DNA of 57,928 nucleotides from JANQJA01 sp040880285 (lineage in GTDB: Bacteria; Pseudomonadota; Gammaproteobacteria; Pseudomonadales; Azotimanducaceae), in contig JBBDIT010000084.1 of assembly GCA_040880285.1 (NCBI GenBank), positions 1-57,928 on the forward strand. Reading direction: 5' to 3'. Every line of letters begins with the position of its first letter. Position 1 is the stretch's first letter. The translations under genes and the position numbers were made by a program. Under the pieces are notes generated by a model. The model was given only the letters and a program-made list of their open reading frames with translations. It was not told the origin of the DNA and searched no databases. Of the stretch, positions 42,483 through 51,138 are shown piece after piece.

Positions 42483-44507
42483 CTACAGTAGTGGTGCGAT
42501 AACGAGTGAAACGATCGCCATGACATTGATGAGGATGTTCATGGAAGGCCCGGAGGTATCCTTGAACGGATCGCCGACGGTGTCGCCAACGACGGTCGCA
42601 GCGTGAACATCTGAACCTTTACCGCCAAGATTACCTTTCTCGACATATTTCTTGGCGTTATCCCAGGCGCCACCGGCGTTGGCCATCATCAGTGCCAGTA
42701 AGACACAGCCCAGCAAAGCGCCCGCCAGCATACCGCCAAGCGTTTCCGCACCAAGCGTGAAGCCCACCAGTGGCGGCATGGAAACCGCAATGACGCCAGG
42801 CAGGATCATCTTTTTGAGCGCGGCCTTGGTGGCGATGTCGATACATCTTGCGTGGTCAGGATCGGCGGTACCTTCCATCAATCCGGGTATTTCCCGGAAC
42901 TGACGGCGAATCTCCTCAATCATCTCCATGGCTGCATCACCCACGGATGTCATGGTGATTGACGCAATCAGGAAGGGCAGCATGCCCCCGATGAACATAC
43001 CCGTGAGTACTCGTGGATCCGATAGCAGCAGTTCGAATGCCTGATCAGTAAAGTGCATCGTCTCAACGAAAGCTGCGATGATCGCAAGCGCGGCCAGGGC
43101 GGCAGCACCGATCGCAAAGCCTTTGCCGATTGCCGCGGTAGTGTTGCCGACTTCATCCAGACCATCGGTAATTTTGCGAACGTCTTCTCCCAGGCCACCC
43201 ATTTCGGCAATACCGCCGGCATTGTCGGCAACCGGTCCGTATGCGTCCAGTGCCATGGTCATACCGACGGTCGCTAACATACCGACCGCGGCGATACCGA
43301 CGCCGTAGAGTCCCGCGAGTTCAGTGGATACAAAAATGATTGCGCCAATGGCAAGGACGGGGATAACCACTGACTGCATGCCGACTGCAAGCCCGGTGAT
43401 CATTACGGTGGCTGTTCCGGTCCGGCCTGCCTCGGCGATTTTTATTACCGGACCTTTGGCGGTGTAATACTCGGTCACAAGGCCAATCAACACGCCGCCG
43501 ACGGTACCGGCAATGACTGCATAGAAGACTTCAATGGCGATACCCGTCAGGTCGGTGATGAACCAGGCGGCGGCGATCAGGGCCACGGCTGAAATCTGGT
43601 GACCCATGCGAAGCGCTGTCTCAGGTGCTTTATTCGACATGGCGCGAACAATCAGGATACCGAGAATCGAGCACACAAGCCCCGCCGAGGCAAGTGCCAA
43701 CGGCAGGAACATGAGGGCCTGGCGTCCGGACTCAGGGGCAAGCGCGTTGACGCCGAATTCGATATCCATATACAGGGTTGATGCAATCGCGATCGTTGCA
43801 ATCATTGAGCCGCAGTAGGACTCAAAGATATCGGATCCCATCCCCGCCACGTCGCCAACATTGTCACCGACGTTATCTGCAATAACTCCCGGGTTTCGGG
43901 GATCATCTTCCGGAATGCCAGCCTCGATCTTACCAACGAGGTCGGCACCCACATCGGCGCTTTTGGTAAAGATGCCACCACCGACCCGGGAGAACAGCGC
44001 GACACTGGAGGCACCCATACCAAAGCCGTGGATTGCATGTGCTGTTTCAGGATCGCCGCCAAAGTACCAGTACAGGGAACCGAGCCCTAATAGGCCCAGT
44101 GACGCCACGCACAACCCCATGATAGAACCACCGTAAAAGGCGACGGTCAGTGCCCCGGCAGGACCAGTGGTTGCGGCAGCATTGGTAGTTCGTACATTGG
44201 CTTTTGTTGCGGCAAACATACCCAGGTAACCGGCTGCAGCCGAGGCGAATGCGCCAACTGCAAAGGAAATGGCCGTGTTAACGCCCAGGGGGGAAAACAG
44301 GATGATCAGAAACAGTGGTCCGGCGAACAGGGCGAGCATCCCATATTCACGGTGCATGAAGACCATGGCGCCTTCATGAATGGCATCGGCGATCTTTTTG
44401 ATCTTCTCGCCACCTTCCGCGTACCTTGTCATCAACAGGTAGATAACAAAGGCACACACCAGTCCTAGCACACCCATAATGGGTGGCACACTTTCAATAC
44501 TACTCAT
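42483..44507 (-). CDS. hppA: Membrane-bound ion-translocating pyrophosphatase
   Basis: This 674-residue protein of about sixteen helices couples PPi hydrolysis to pumping of protons or sodium across the inner membrane. The substrate-binding motif DVGADLVGKIEAGIPEDDPR spans 185-204, and DNVGDNVGDVAGMGSD follows. NTTAAIGKG (455-463) has Ala where potassium-independent enzymes carry Lys, so it should be the potassium-dependent type; the pumped ion is not settled by this. VHAATVVGDTVGDPFKDT near the C-terminus is the second active-site block. The ATG at 44507 is used; upstream codons are open but lack family sequence. Confidence 0.95.
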   Translation of the reverse strand: MSSIESVPPIMGVLGLVCAFVIYLLMTRYAEGGEKIKKIADAIHEGAMVFMHREYGMLALFAGPLFLIILFSPLGVNTAISFAVGAFASAAAGYLGMFAATKANVRTTNAAATTGPAGALTVAFYGGSIMGLCVASLGLLGLGSLYWYFGGDPETAHAIHGFGMGASSVALFSRVGGGIFTKSADVGADLVGKIEAGIPEDDPRNPGVIADNVGDNVGDVAGMGSDIFESYCGSMIATIAIASTLYMDIEFGVNALAPESGRQALMFLPLALASAGLVCSILGILIVRAMSNKAPETALRMGHQISAVALIAAAWFITDLTGIAIEVFYAVIAGTVGGVLIGLVTEYYTAKGPVIKIAEAGRTGTATVMITGLAVGMQSVVIPVLAIGAIIFVSTELAGLYGVGIAAVGMLATVGMTMALDAYGPVADNAGGIAEMGGLGEDVRKITDGLDEVGNTTAAIGKGFAIGAAALAALAIIAAFVETMHFTDQAFELLLSDPRVLTGMFIGGMLPFLIASITMTSVGDAAMEMIEEIRRQFREIPGLMEGTADPDHARCIDIATKAALKKMILPGVIAVSMPPLVGFTLGAETLGGMLAGALLGCVLLALMMANAGGAWDNAKKYVEKGNLGGKGSDVHAATVVGDTVGDPFKDTSGPSMNILINVMAIVSLVIAPLL

Positions 44508-44750
44508 AAGCGTTTCCGGTTGGGTTGTGTTGTGATTGATTGATTCCTTATTCGGGGTCTTTTGCCAGTGCCCCAATTCAAAGATGCCCTAGTTTACATG
44601 AGGGACTGGGCCTGCGAAACGACGCAGCCTGCCCGGGCGCCGCCCATATTACAAAAGTGGGCCGCCGGATTGAATACATGGTGGCCAGAATATTCGGCTA
44701 ATGTAGCGCCGAAAGGTTAAAATGGTGTTTTAACTGCGGATTATTAACCA

Positions 44751-45284
44751 ATGGGTCTGAAATCGGTCGGTCCTGGTGCCAACACACCGGATGAAATCAA
44801 CGTCATAATCGAGATCCCTGCCAACAGTGCGCCGGTCAAGTATGAGGTGGACAAGGAATCTGGCGCTGTATTTGTCGACCGCTTCATGTCGACTCCCATG
44901 TTCTATCCCTGTAACTACGGTTATGTGCCCGAATCCCTGGCGCTGGATGATGATCCGCTGGATGTGCTGGTGGTAACCCCTTTTCCGTTGATCAGCGGCA
45001 CGGTCATTGAGGCGAGGCCAGTGGGCGTAATGAACATGATTGATGAAGCGGGAGACGACAGTAAGCTGGTGTGTGTTCCTATTGATCGCTTGTCACGATT
45101 ATATCGCCAGATTCGCAATTACAATGACCTGCCTTCTCCCCTTATCGAACAGTTGGGGCACTTCTTTGCGCATTACAAGGATCTTGAGCCCAACAAGTGG
45201 GTGGAGATCAAAGGCTGGGAAGGTCCCGATGAGGCCAGGCGCCAGATTGTTGAGGCGCTTGAGCTGTACAAGAAGACCTCCTGA
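44751..45284 (+). CDS. ppa: Soluble inorganic pyrophosphatase (family I)
   Basis: The 177-residue cytoplasmic enzyme hydrolyses PPi to phosphate. INVIIEIPANSAPVKYEVDKE is the family start, split here as NVIIEIPA then the KYE active-site Lys/Tyr/Glu. DDDPLDVLVV is the metal-binding signature, and HYKDLEPNKWV closes the site. It is a typical bacterial family I length. The 243-base stretch upstream (to hppA) holds no gene that I can see. A stem-loop follows its stop by four bases. Having a PPi-wasting enzyme next to two PPi-using genes implies control of which one acts. Confidence 0.95.
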   Translation: MGLKSVGPGANTPDEINVIIEIPANSAPVKYEVDKESGAVFVDRFMSTPMFYPCNYGYVPESLALDDDPLDVLVVTPFPLISGTVIEARPVGVMNMIDEAGDDSKLVCVPIDRLSRLYRQIRNYNDLPSPLIEQLGHFFAHYKDLEPNKWVEIKGWEGPDEARRQIVEALELYKKTS

Positions 45285-45287
45285 GCC

Positions 45288-45319
45288 AGATCCGGCCTCG
45301 CTGGCAGCTCCGGATCTGA
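45288..45319 (+). terminator. Stem-loop after ppa
   Basis: CAGATCCGG (45288-45296) and CCGGATCTG (45311-45319) form a perfect nine-pair stem with a 14-base loop, starting four bases after the ppa stop. It lacks a strong T-run, so it is a likely but not classical terminator. Confidence 0.5.
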
Positions 45320-45359
45320 AGTAGAATCCCGATTCCCGGGTTGTTCGATGACGTGAGAT

Positions 45360-46517
45360 ATGAAGGCCATTATCGCTTACCCCAGTTGTATTTCCTTACT
45401 GCTTTTGGCCCTGGCCGCGAATGCGGACGGCTCGACAGTCGAGGAGCGGCGTATCGACCAGGCACGACAGGCAATGCCGGATGTCGCGGCCCGAATGCAA
45501 TCCTTGACCGCGGACGGCGTCAGTTTACTGCAGGTTGCAGAGTCTCCGGATGCCTTGTCGGACATGGCCCACCTTGTTGGGACGCGGCTGTGGCGCAACG
45601 CGAGAGAGAACCTGCCCAACACGAACATCCCCGACGATCGCGGTCTGTATTGGTCGCGATTGCTGCTCACACGCTTCCTGCGAAGCCATGATTTTACGTT
45701 TGGCCCTGATGACAGTCAGCGTCTCGCTGCCATTGAAAAGCTGGAGGAGGCAAGTCGTGGCCGGTCTGATCTTGTGTACCAGCACAATACTGAGAAGCGC
45801 ATCCTGCTGACGGGATTTGACCCATTCCTGCTCGACCGCAATATTGAGCAAAGCAACCCTTCTGGCGTTATTGCGCTTCGACTGGATGATCGTACGATCG
45901 CCGACAATGGCATTACGGCCAGAGTTAATACGGTTATATTCCCGGTTCGCTACGGTGACTTCGATGCCGGCGAGGTGGAGTCTCTGCTCGCGCCTGTGTA
46001 CGCACTGGATCAGGTCGATATGGTCGTGACTGTTTCGATGGGCCGTGATCAATTCGACCTGGAACGATTTCCCGGGCGGCGTCGAAGTGCCGAGGCACCA
46101 GGAAACCTGAATGTGTATTCTGGTGGCTTTGCCGACAATCCAATGGTCCCCCTGCTTTACAACGCACCTCTCGATGGACCCGAGTTCGTCGAAATCAGCT
46201 TGCCGGTAGCCGCGATGCAAGGCGCAAGTGGTGACTATAAAATACGGGATCGGCGTTGGGTAACCACGCTGGAGAAGGCCTTTGAGCCCGGGTCCTTGAG
46301 CCAGCTCCGGGGCGCGATCGCTGTGCAGGGTGGTGGCGGTGGATATCTATCGAATGAGATCAGCTACCGTAGTATTCGGTTACGTAACCTGATGGGGTCA
46401 ACGATCCCTACCGGCCATATCCACACGCCGCGCATATCCAGCTTTGACCCGGAGACGATCGACAGGATTGCAGCCCAGGTCGAAGAGATGTTGAAGCTTG
46501 CGCTGCCAGCTATCTAG
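45360..46517 (+). CDS. Exported pyroglutamyl-peptidase-like (C15 fold) protein with Cys-to-Ser change
   Basis: This 385-residue protein has a signal peptide (about 1-22) and a 120-residue helical region. The rest resembles pyroglutamyl peptidase I: RILLTGFDPF at 147-156, then NPSGVIALRL. The nucleophile segment reads GGGYLSNEISY, with S331 where the peptidase has Cys. The following HIHTP keeps the catalytic-type H355. An acidic E235 lies in a plausible position. Normal C15 enzymes are cytoplasmic, about 215 residues, and Cys-dependent. This one may be a Ser variant, a binding protein or a dead enzyme. It lies 18 bases before the Nramp gene and is probably co-transcribed with it. Confidence 0.7.
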   Translation: MKAIIAYPSCISLLLLALAANADGSTVEERRIDQARQAMPDVAARMQSLTADGVSLLQVAESPDALSDMAHLVGTRLWRNARENLPNTNIPDDRGLYWSRLLLTRFLRSHDFTFGPDDSQRLAAIEKLEEASRGRSDLVYQHNTEKRILLTGFDPFLLDRNIEQSNPSGVIALRLDDRTIADNGITARVNTVIFPVRYGDFDAGEVESLLAPVYALDQVDMVVTVSMGRDQFDLERFPGRRRSAEAPGNLNVYSGGFADNPMVPLLYNAPLDGPEFVEISLPVAAMQGASGDYKIRDRRWVTTLEKAFEPGSLSQLRGAIAVQGGGGGYLSNEISYRSIRLRNLMGSTIPTGHIHTPRISSFDPETIDRIAAQVEEMLKLALPAI

Positions 46518-46535
46518 GTTCGGTGGTCTGTTGAC

Positions 46536-47735
46536 GTGAGGAAATTCGGTCCCGGTCTCATCGTCACCGCCGCCTTTATCGGTCCCGGGACTCTCACAAC
46601 CGCGAGTGTCGCTGGTGCCAATTTCGGTTTTGCACTGGCCTGGGCGCTGGTTTTTTCGGTTGTGACCACGTTGATATTGCAGGAGATGTCAGCCCGCCTC
46701 GGGCTTGTGACCCGACAAGGACTGGCGGAAGCGCTTCGGCATAGCCTGTCTTCACCGTGGCTCAGGTGGCCTGTCATGTTACTGGTGGTGATGGCCATCG
46801 GGTTCGGTAATGCCGCCTACCAAACAGGAAATATTCTTGGGGCGGCAGTGGGAGCTTCTGCAATAACGGGCATGAGTCAGGCGTTACTGGCAGGGGTTGT
46901 GGCCGCCTTTGCAACTGCATTGCTGGCAAGTGGAATCTACCGTCTTATCGAGGGAGTACTCATCATATTGGTATTCGTGATGAGCGCTGTCTTCATCATT
47001 GCGATGATGATTGAACCACCGGATGTAGGTGCCCTGGTAGCCGGACTCGTGCCATCCTCGCTGTCGGCCGCGGCAACGCTATCGGTCGTGGCGCTGATTG
47101 GCACGACCGTCGTACCCTATAACCTGTTCTTGCACGCCAATGCTGTGCAGCAGAAATGGGATCAGTCCGTTGATCTCAAGGAAGCGTTGTCAGAAGCGAG
47201 ATCAGACCTGGCTGTGTCGGTGGTGATTGGTGGTTTGATTACCCTTGCGATCATGAGTACGGCAGCCACGGCCTTTTTTGGTACTGGCACGGAAGTCACC
47301 GGTACGACCATGGCGATGCAGCTCGAACCCGTGCTCGGTCGCTGGGCAGGAATTTTTATCGCCAGTGGCTTAATGGCAGCCGGATTGACCAGCGCGATTA
47401 CGGCACCGCTCGCGGCAGCTTATGCGGTTTGTGGTGCGTTCGGTTGGCGAACCGACATGAACGATTGGCCATTTCGCCTGGTATGGCTGACGGTAATGAT
47501 GTTTGGAGCTGGCTTTGCCATTGCACAGACCCGACCCATCACTGCAATCGTCGTTGCGCAAGCCGCTAACGGCATTCTGTTGCCCCTGATCGCGATCGCG
47601 CTTTTGTGGGTCATGAATACTGTGCTGCCGGGGCAATACCGCAATCGGGTTGCCAGCAATACGCTGGGCATTCTGGTTGTCCTTGTTGCGCTCGGACTTG
47701 GAGGTTGGCGGTTACTGGCATTAGCCTTCGGATAG
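46536..47735 (+). CDS. Divergent Nramp-family transporter
   Basis: The 399-residue membrane protein has about eleven helices of the Nramp/LeuT-like fold. The start reads FGPGLIVTAAFIGPGTLTTA. The usual helix 1 metal-binding DPGN is GPGT here, and the helix 6 MPHN motif reads VPYN in VVPYNLFLHANAV. Both changes remove canonical manganese ligands, so transport of Mn or Fe is doubtful. Such GPGT-type relatives are known among bacteria but, to my knowledge, are poorly characterised. The start is GTG. Its 3' end overlaps the convergent DUF2333 gene by 15 bases. Confidence 0.82.
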   Translation: MRKFGPGLIVTAAFIGPGTLTTASVAGANFGFALAWALVFSVVTTLILQEMSARLGLVTRQGLAEALRHSLSSPWLRWPVMLLVVMAIGFGNAAYQTGNILGAAVGASAITGMSQALLAGVVAAFATALLASGIYRLIEGVLIILVFVMSAVFIIAMMIEPPDVGALVAGLVPSSLSAAATLSVVALIGTTVVPYNLFLHANAVQQKWDQSVDLKEALSEARSDLAVSVVIGGLITLAIMSTAATAFFGTGTEVTGTTMAMQLEPVLGRWAGIFIASGLMAAGLTSAITAPLAAAYAVCGAFGWRTDMNDWPFRLVWLTVMMFGAGFAIAQTRPITAIVVAQAANGILLPLIAIALLWVMNTVLPGQYRNRVASNTLGILVVLVALGLGGWRLLALAFG

Positions 47736-48767
47736 GAGCCGGCGCAGGTCGATAATCGCTGCATTGGCGCGAGAGATGTGTGACCCCATGATGAGAGAGT
47801 GGTTGGCAAGCATGCCAAAACCATCGCCGTTCAGGATGACCGGGCTCCACAAGGTCTGCTGGGTGGGTTCCAGTTCACGGATGATTTGCTGCAGGCTGAC
47901 GGTCGCGCCCTTGTTTTGCAGTACGTCCTTGAAGTCGACTTCAACCGCCTTTAGCAGGTGAATCAGTGCCCAGGTTGTACCACGTGCCTCATAGAAGATA
48001 TCGTCGAGTTCGGTCCAGGGAGTTTTTACCTCAACATCAACATCCGAAGGCGTGGATTGCCGGGCGGAAGGGTCGCCAGCGAGGGACATGTCGAGTTGGC
48101 GTTTGCCGACACTGGTACTCAGGCGCTGTGACAAGCTGCCGAGGCGGGTTTCCACCTCCGCCAGCCAGGTGCGCAGATTGTCCGCACGGGCATAAAATTG
48201 TGCTGACTGTTGGTCACCGTCACCCAGGCGTTTGAGGTAGTCTTGTAGTGCGCGGATTCCTTTCCGGTATTCACCCTCGGTATCCGGCAGTACCCAGCTG
48301 CTGGTATCGAAGTAAAACTGGTTTTCCGCACTGACCAGACCCGGGTCCTCGGTTGACTGTGACTGGGATCGGCTGAGATTGTTACGCATGGTGCGGGCCA
48401 TATCGCGGATTTGCACCAGCACGCCAAATTCCCAATTGGGTACATTGTCCAGTACAACCCCCGGCGGCATAATATCGTTGCTTAAATAGCCGCCGCGTTT
48501 GTGCAGGACCGTGTCGGCAAGTCGGATCATGGTACTGGTGGTGGTGCTTCCGGTCACGTTGGCCACGCCCAACTCGTTGGTCATTCGATCTGCGTTGTCC
48601 CTGACGTCAAACAGGTCGGGTTCATGATCCCAGATGAAGCCCAGTACAACGCATAGCAACACCAAAAGCGCAAGCAGGCTACCGATACCCTTGCCGAGGC
48701 CGCCGGTCAGGGCAGAGGTTTGGAAGGCGTCAGAAATGCGTTTTTTGAGATCCTGGAATGTTGCCAC
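47721..48767 (-). CDS. DUF2333-family inner membrane protein
   Basis: This 348-residue protein has one N-terminal membrane helix at about 27-45 (IGSLLALLVLLCVVLGFIW) and a long, mostly helical domain after it. RLADTVLHKRGGYLSNDIMPPGVVLDN near residue 85 is the family signature of DUF2333 (PF10095), a gammaproteobacterial family of unknown function. Gln-rich helical stretches suggest a coiled-coil periplasmic body. It converges on the Nramp gene with a 15-base overlap. The upstream lipoprotein gene is on the same strand, 104 bases away. Confidence 0.8.
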   Translation of the reverse strand: MATFQDLKKRISDAFQTSALTGGLGKGIGSLLALLVLLCVVLGFIWDHEPDLFDVRDNADRMTNELGVANVTGSTTTSTMIRLADTVLHKRGGYLSNDIMPPGVVLDNVPNWEFGVLVQIRDMARTMRNNLSRSQSQSTEDPGLVSAENQFYFDTSSWVLPDTEGEYRKGIRALQDYLKRLGDGDQQSAQFYARADNLRTWLAEVETRLGSLSQRLSTSVGKRQLDMSLAGDPSARQSTPSDVDVEVKTPWTELDDIFYEARGTTWALIHLLKAVEVDFKDVLQNKGATVSLQQIIRELEPTQQTLWSPVILNGDGFGMLANHSLIMGSHISRANAAIIDLRRLLSEG

Positions 48768-48871
48768 GTCGGATGACCAGATTGTTTTGGGTGGATGTCA
48801 ATGGTAACCAAAAATTGCAGTCGGGTCTCTTGCAGTTTGTGGTCTGGCTAGCCGCTCATTGACCGCTTTGA

Positions 48872-49585
48872 TCAATACCGTAGACGTACCTCCGGTGGTG
48901 CACCGAGCTCTACACGAGCCCTGACCCGGGTTTCGCTAGCAGCATTCATCTGCTGGTATATCCATCTTCCTTCCTCATCATCCCGGGCAATGATGGTTAC
49001 CTTTGCCTGTTTTGCCACTGCAGTGCGGCCGATCGTCATCAGTGAGCCCGCCAGGTCATTACTGCGAGCGTCCAGTTCATCGGCTGGCACCGGGAATCGT
49101 TCCCTGCTTGCGTGCCGGAGATCGTCGATCAGGTTTTCAACCGCACTGATATTGGGATGGGCCTCGTCGATGGACCTGGCGGAGTTGAGATAGTGTGTCG
49201 CGTCCCGAAACCGGTTAAAGGTGGCACTCTCGATAGCCCATTCGAGATATCTTTCGACGATGTCGTTCAGTCCTTGCAAGGCATCAAGATGATCTTCGTC
49301 GATTGCAAGCACCTGTAAATAGAGGAAGTAGGCGTTATTGTCGAGCGGTGTAGTTAGTTGATTGGCTTCGAAGGCTGACCGGGCCTCGCCAAGCAACCGG
49401 TTTATCGTAAGCTGTGCTGGATCGGCTGGTGGTGGCGTTTTTGCGGTGGGTACCGTGGATCTGGATTCCGACGCTGGCGGCGCCCGTAGAGGACCGCAGG
49501 CGGAAATGACCAGCAGCAGTGATACAATTCCGGAGATTGCGATGATTCTTGGTAACAAAATGGTGTTCCGGGGTTCCAATGCCAT
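48872..49585 (-). CDS. Predicted lipoprotein with TPR-like helical domain
   Basis: The 237-residue protein has a lipoprotein signal peptide ending in the lipobox VISAC (Cys about residue 30). A Pro/Ala/Ser-rich linker follows to about residue 60. The remaining helical region resembles TPR repeats (ALQGLNDIVERYLEWAIES, FNRFRDATHYLNSARSIDE). A short C-terminal beta segment ends APPEVRLRY. I do not recognise a named family. The ATG at 49585 with a GGAAT site is preferred to a TTG five codons upstream. It is divergent from the DsbD-N gene. Confidence 0.65.
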   Translation of the reverse strand: MALEPRNTILLPRIIAISGIVSLLLVISACGPLRAPPASESRSTVPTAKTPPPADPAQLTINRLLGEARSAFEANQLTTPLDNNAYFLYLQVLAIDEDHLDALQGLNDIVERYLEWAIESATFNRFRDATHYLNSARSIDEAHPNISAVENLIDDLRHASRERFPVPADELDARSNDLAGSLMTIGRTAVAKQAKVTIIARDDEEGRWIYQQMNAASETRVRARVELGAPPEVRLRY

Positions 49586-49644
49586 TGATATTCCGGTCAA
49601 CGCCCGACGAATTTAACTTTTTGAGCCAAAGATAGATCAACCCT

Positions 49645-50100
49645 ATGCGTCTTTGTTCCTATATTACCTTGATGGTGGCATTTGCCGTAGCTTTCAGCAG
49701 TTGGCTACCTGCAGCCGAGCTGGTGCCTGCAACGACGTCATTGTCGAGGTCAGATAGTGATTTCCTGCCGGTAGAGGAGGCATTTCGATTTACCACCGAA
49801 ATGGATGACGAGACGCTCAGACTCTACTGGACCGTGACGCCTGGCCATTACTTGTATCGCCACACCTTCGCGGTGACAGCGGGGGGCAAGCCGGTTGAGC
49901 TGGTGGGTCTGCCTCACGGGACGCCCACACACGATGAATACTTCGGTGATGTCGAAGTATTCCGTGAGAGTGTAGTGATTGAGATTTCCAGGCGACAGTT
50001 TTGGGGTTTCGAGACCATTGATGTTCATTTTCAAGGCTGTGCCGAGGCCGGATTTTGTTATCCACCGCAGAAAAAGCAGCTAAATGTGACGAAAATGTAG
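49645..50100 (+). CDS. Stand-alone DsbD N-terminal (alpha) domain protein
   Basis: This 151-residue exported protein has a signal peptide of about 24 residues. The rest matches the immunoglobulin-like periplasmic domain of DsbD/DipZ, with the redox pair in CAEAGFCYPP near residues 131-137. In full-length DsbD this domain hands electrons from the membrane domain to DsbC and similar partners. The membrane and thioredoxin-like domains are missing: the frame stops right after the domain, and the 172 bases before aroQ hold no remnant I can detect. In Pseudomonas a complete dsbD-type gene precedes aroQ, so this is probably its shortened counterpart. Confidence 0.85.
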   Translation: MRLCSYITLMVAFAVAFSSWLPAAELVPATTSLSRSDSDFLPVEEAFRFTTEMDDETLRLYWTVTPGHYLYRHTFAVTAGGKPVELVGLPHGTPTHDEYFGDVEVFRESVVIEISRRQFWGFETIDVHFQGCAEAGFCYPPQKKQLNVTKM

Positions 50101-50272
50101 CTATCATGCGGGCATGCTCCAATTCAGGGCCATGGAAGACCGCGCTGGCATCTACTGATTCAGGCCAGTAGTCATAAATTCTGCGAAAATGACGCGATTT
50201 TCTGGAAAAGTGAAACAAAGTGGCTAGAATATGGTGTCAGCAAAAAAACCGGATCATTAATAAGGATAAACC

Positions 50273-50713
50273 ATGGCGAAGATCCTGGTATTACATGGCC
50301 CCAACCTGAATCTCCTGGGGATGCGAGAGCCGGAAGTCTATGGCTACGATACCCTGACTGATATCGATGGGCGCCTGGGGGATGAAGCTCGCGGTACCGG
50401 GCATGAGGTTTCGACCTTTCAATCGAACGCAGAACATGAGCTGATTGATGCCATTCATGAAGCCCAAAAGGATGGCGTGGGTTTTATCATTATCAATCCG
50501 GGAGCTTTTACCCACACCAGTATCGCCTTGCGTGACGCGTTGCTTGGCGTCGGCATTCCATTTATCGAAGTACATCTTTCCAATGTCCATAGCCGGGAGG
50601 AATTCCGTCAGTTTTCCTATCTTTCGGATATCGCAGTGGGGTGTATCACAGGCCTTGGGGCGATGGGGTACAGCCTCGCGTTACAAGCCGCCATCGACAG
50701 GATTCAGGGGTAG
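50273..50713 (+). CDS. aroQ: Type II 3-dehydroquinate dehydratase
   Basis: The 146-residue dodecameric enzyme of the shikimate pathway removes water from 3-dehydroquinate. LVLHGPNLNLLGMREPEVYG is the N-terminal active-site loop with catalytic Tyr. FQSNAEHELIDAIHEA and INPGAFTHTSIALRDAL are also diagnostic, and EVHLSNVHSREEFR carries the catalytic His. Length is standard. It stands first in the aroQ-accB-accC-prmA block, as in many gammaproteobacteria. Confidence 0.97.
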   Translation: MAKILVLHGPNLNLLGMREPEVYGYDTLTDIDGRLGDEARGTGHEVSTFQSNAEHELIDAIHEAQKDGVGFIIINPGAFTHTSIALRDALLGVGIPFIEVHLSNVHSREEFRQFSYLSDIAVGCITGLGAMGYSLALQAAIDRIQG

Positions 50714-50718
50714 CCGGG

Positions 50719-51138
50719 ATGGACATCAGGAAAGTCAAAAAACTGATCGAAATGATGGAGGAGTCCGACATTGTCGAGCTTGAAGTCAAAGAAGGAGACG
50801 ATGCGGTCAGGATTTGTCGACCGAAGCCAGGCAGCACGCCCGGGCAAACCGCAGTGACGGCGACCCGAACAGCTTCGGCCGCGGTTGCCGCCGGAAAACC
50901 GGCCGGACAGGTCGTGCGCGCACCGATGGTTGGTACTTTCTATCGGGCCTCGTCGCCGGGTTCCCCACCGTTTGTTGAGGTAGGTAGCCGGGTCAAGGTT
51001 GGCGATACGCTGTGCATTATCGAATCCATGAAGATGATGAACCAGGTCCCGGCGGACAAGTCCGGTGTCATCGAAGCAATCCTCGTCGAGAACGACAATG
51101 CGGTCGAGTTCGACCAGCCGCTTTTCACTATTGCCTGA
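50719..51138 (+). CDS. accB: Biotin carboxyl carrier protein of acetyl-CoA carboxylase
   Basis: The 139-residue carrier brings carboxybiotin from AccC to the transferase in fatty acid synthesis. The biotin attachment site is ESMKM, with K105. A Thr/Ala-rich linker (about 40-62) precedes the C-terminal biotinyl domain. The N-terminal KLIEMMEESDIVELEV helix-strand is typical. The start ATG at 50719 lies five bases after the aroQ stop, with CCGGG upstream; longer forms read into aroQ. It overlaps accC by one base. Confidence 0.96.
   Translation: MDIRKVKKLIEMMEESDIVELEVKEGDDAVRICRPKPGSTPGQTAVTATRTASAAVAAGKPAGQVVRAPMVGTFYRASSPGSPPFVEVGSRVKVGDTLCIIESMKMMNQVPADKSGVIEAILVENDNAVEFDQPLFTIA

Noticed and set aside
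44508..44750. Possible gene or RNA between hppA and ppa
   Set aside because: No frame with a start, ribosome site and plausible composition, and no strong fold. It probably holds the two divergent promoters only.
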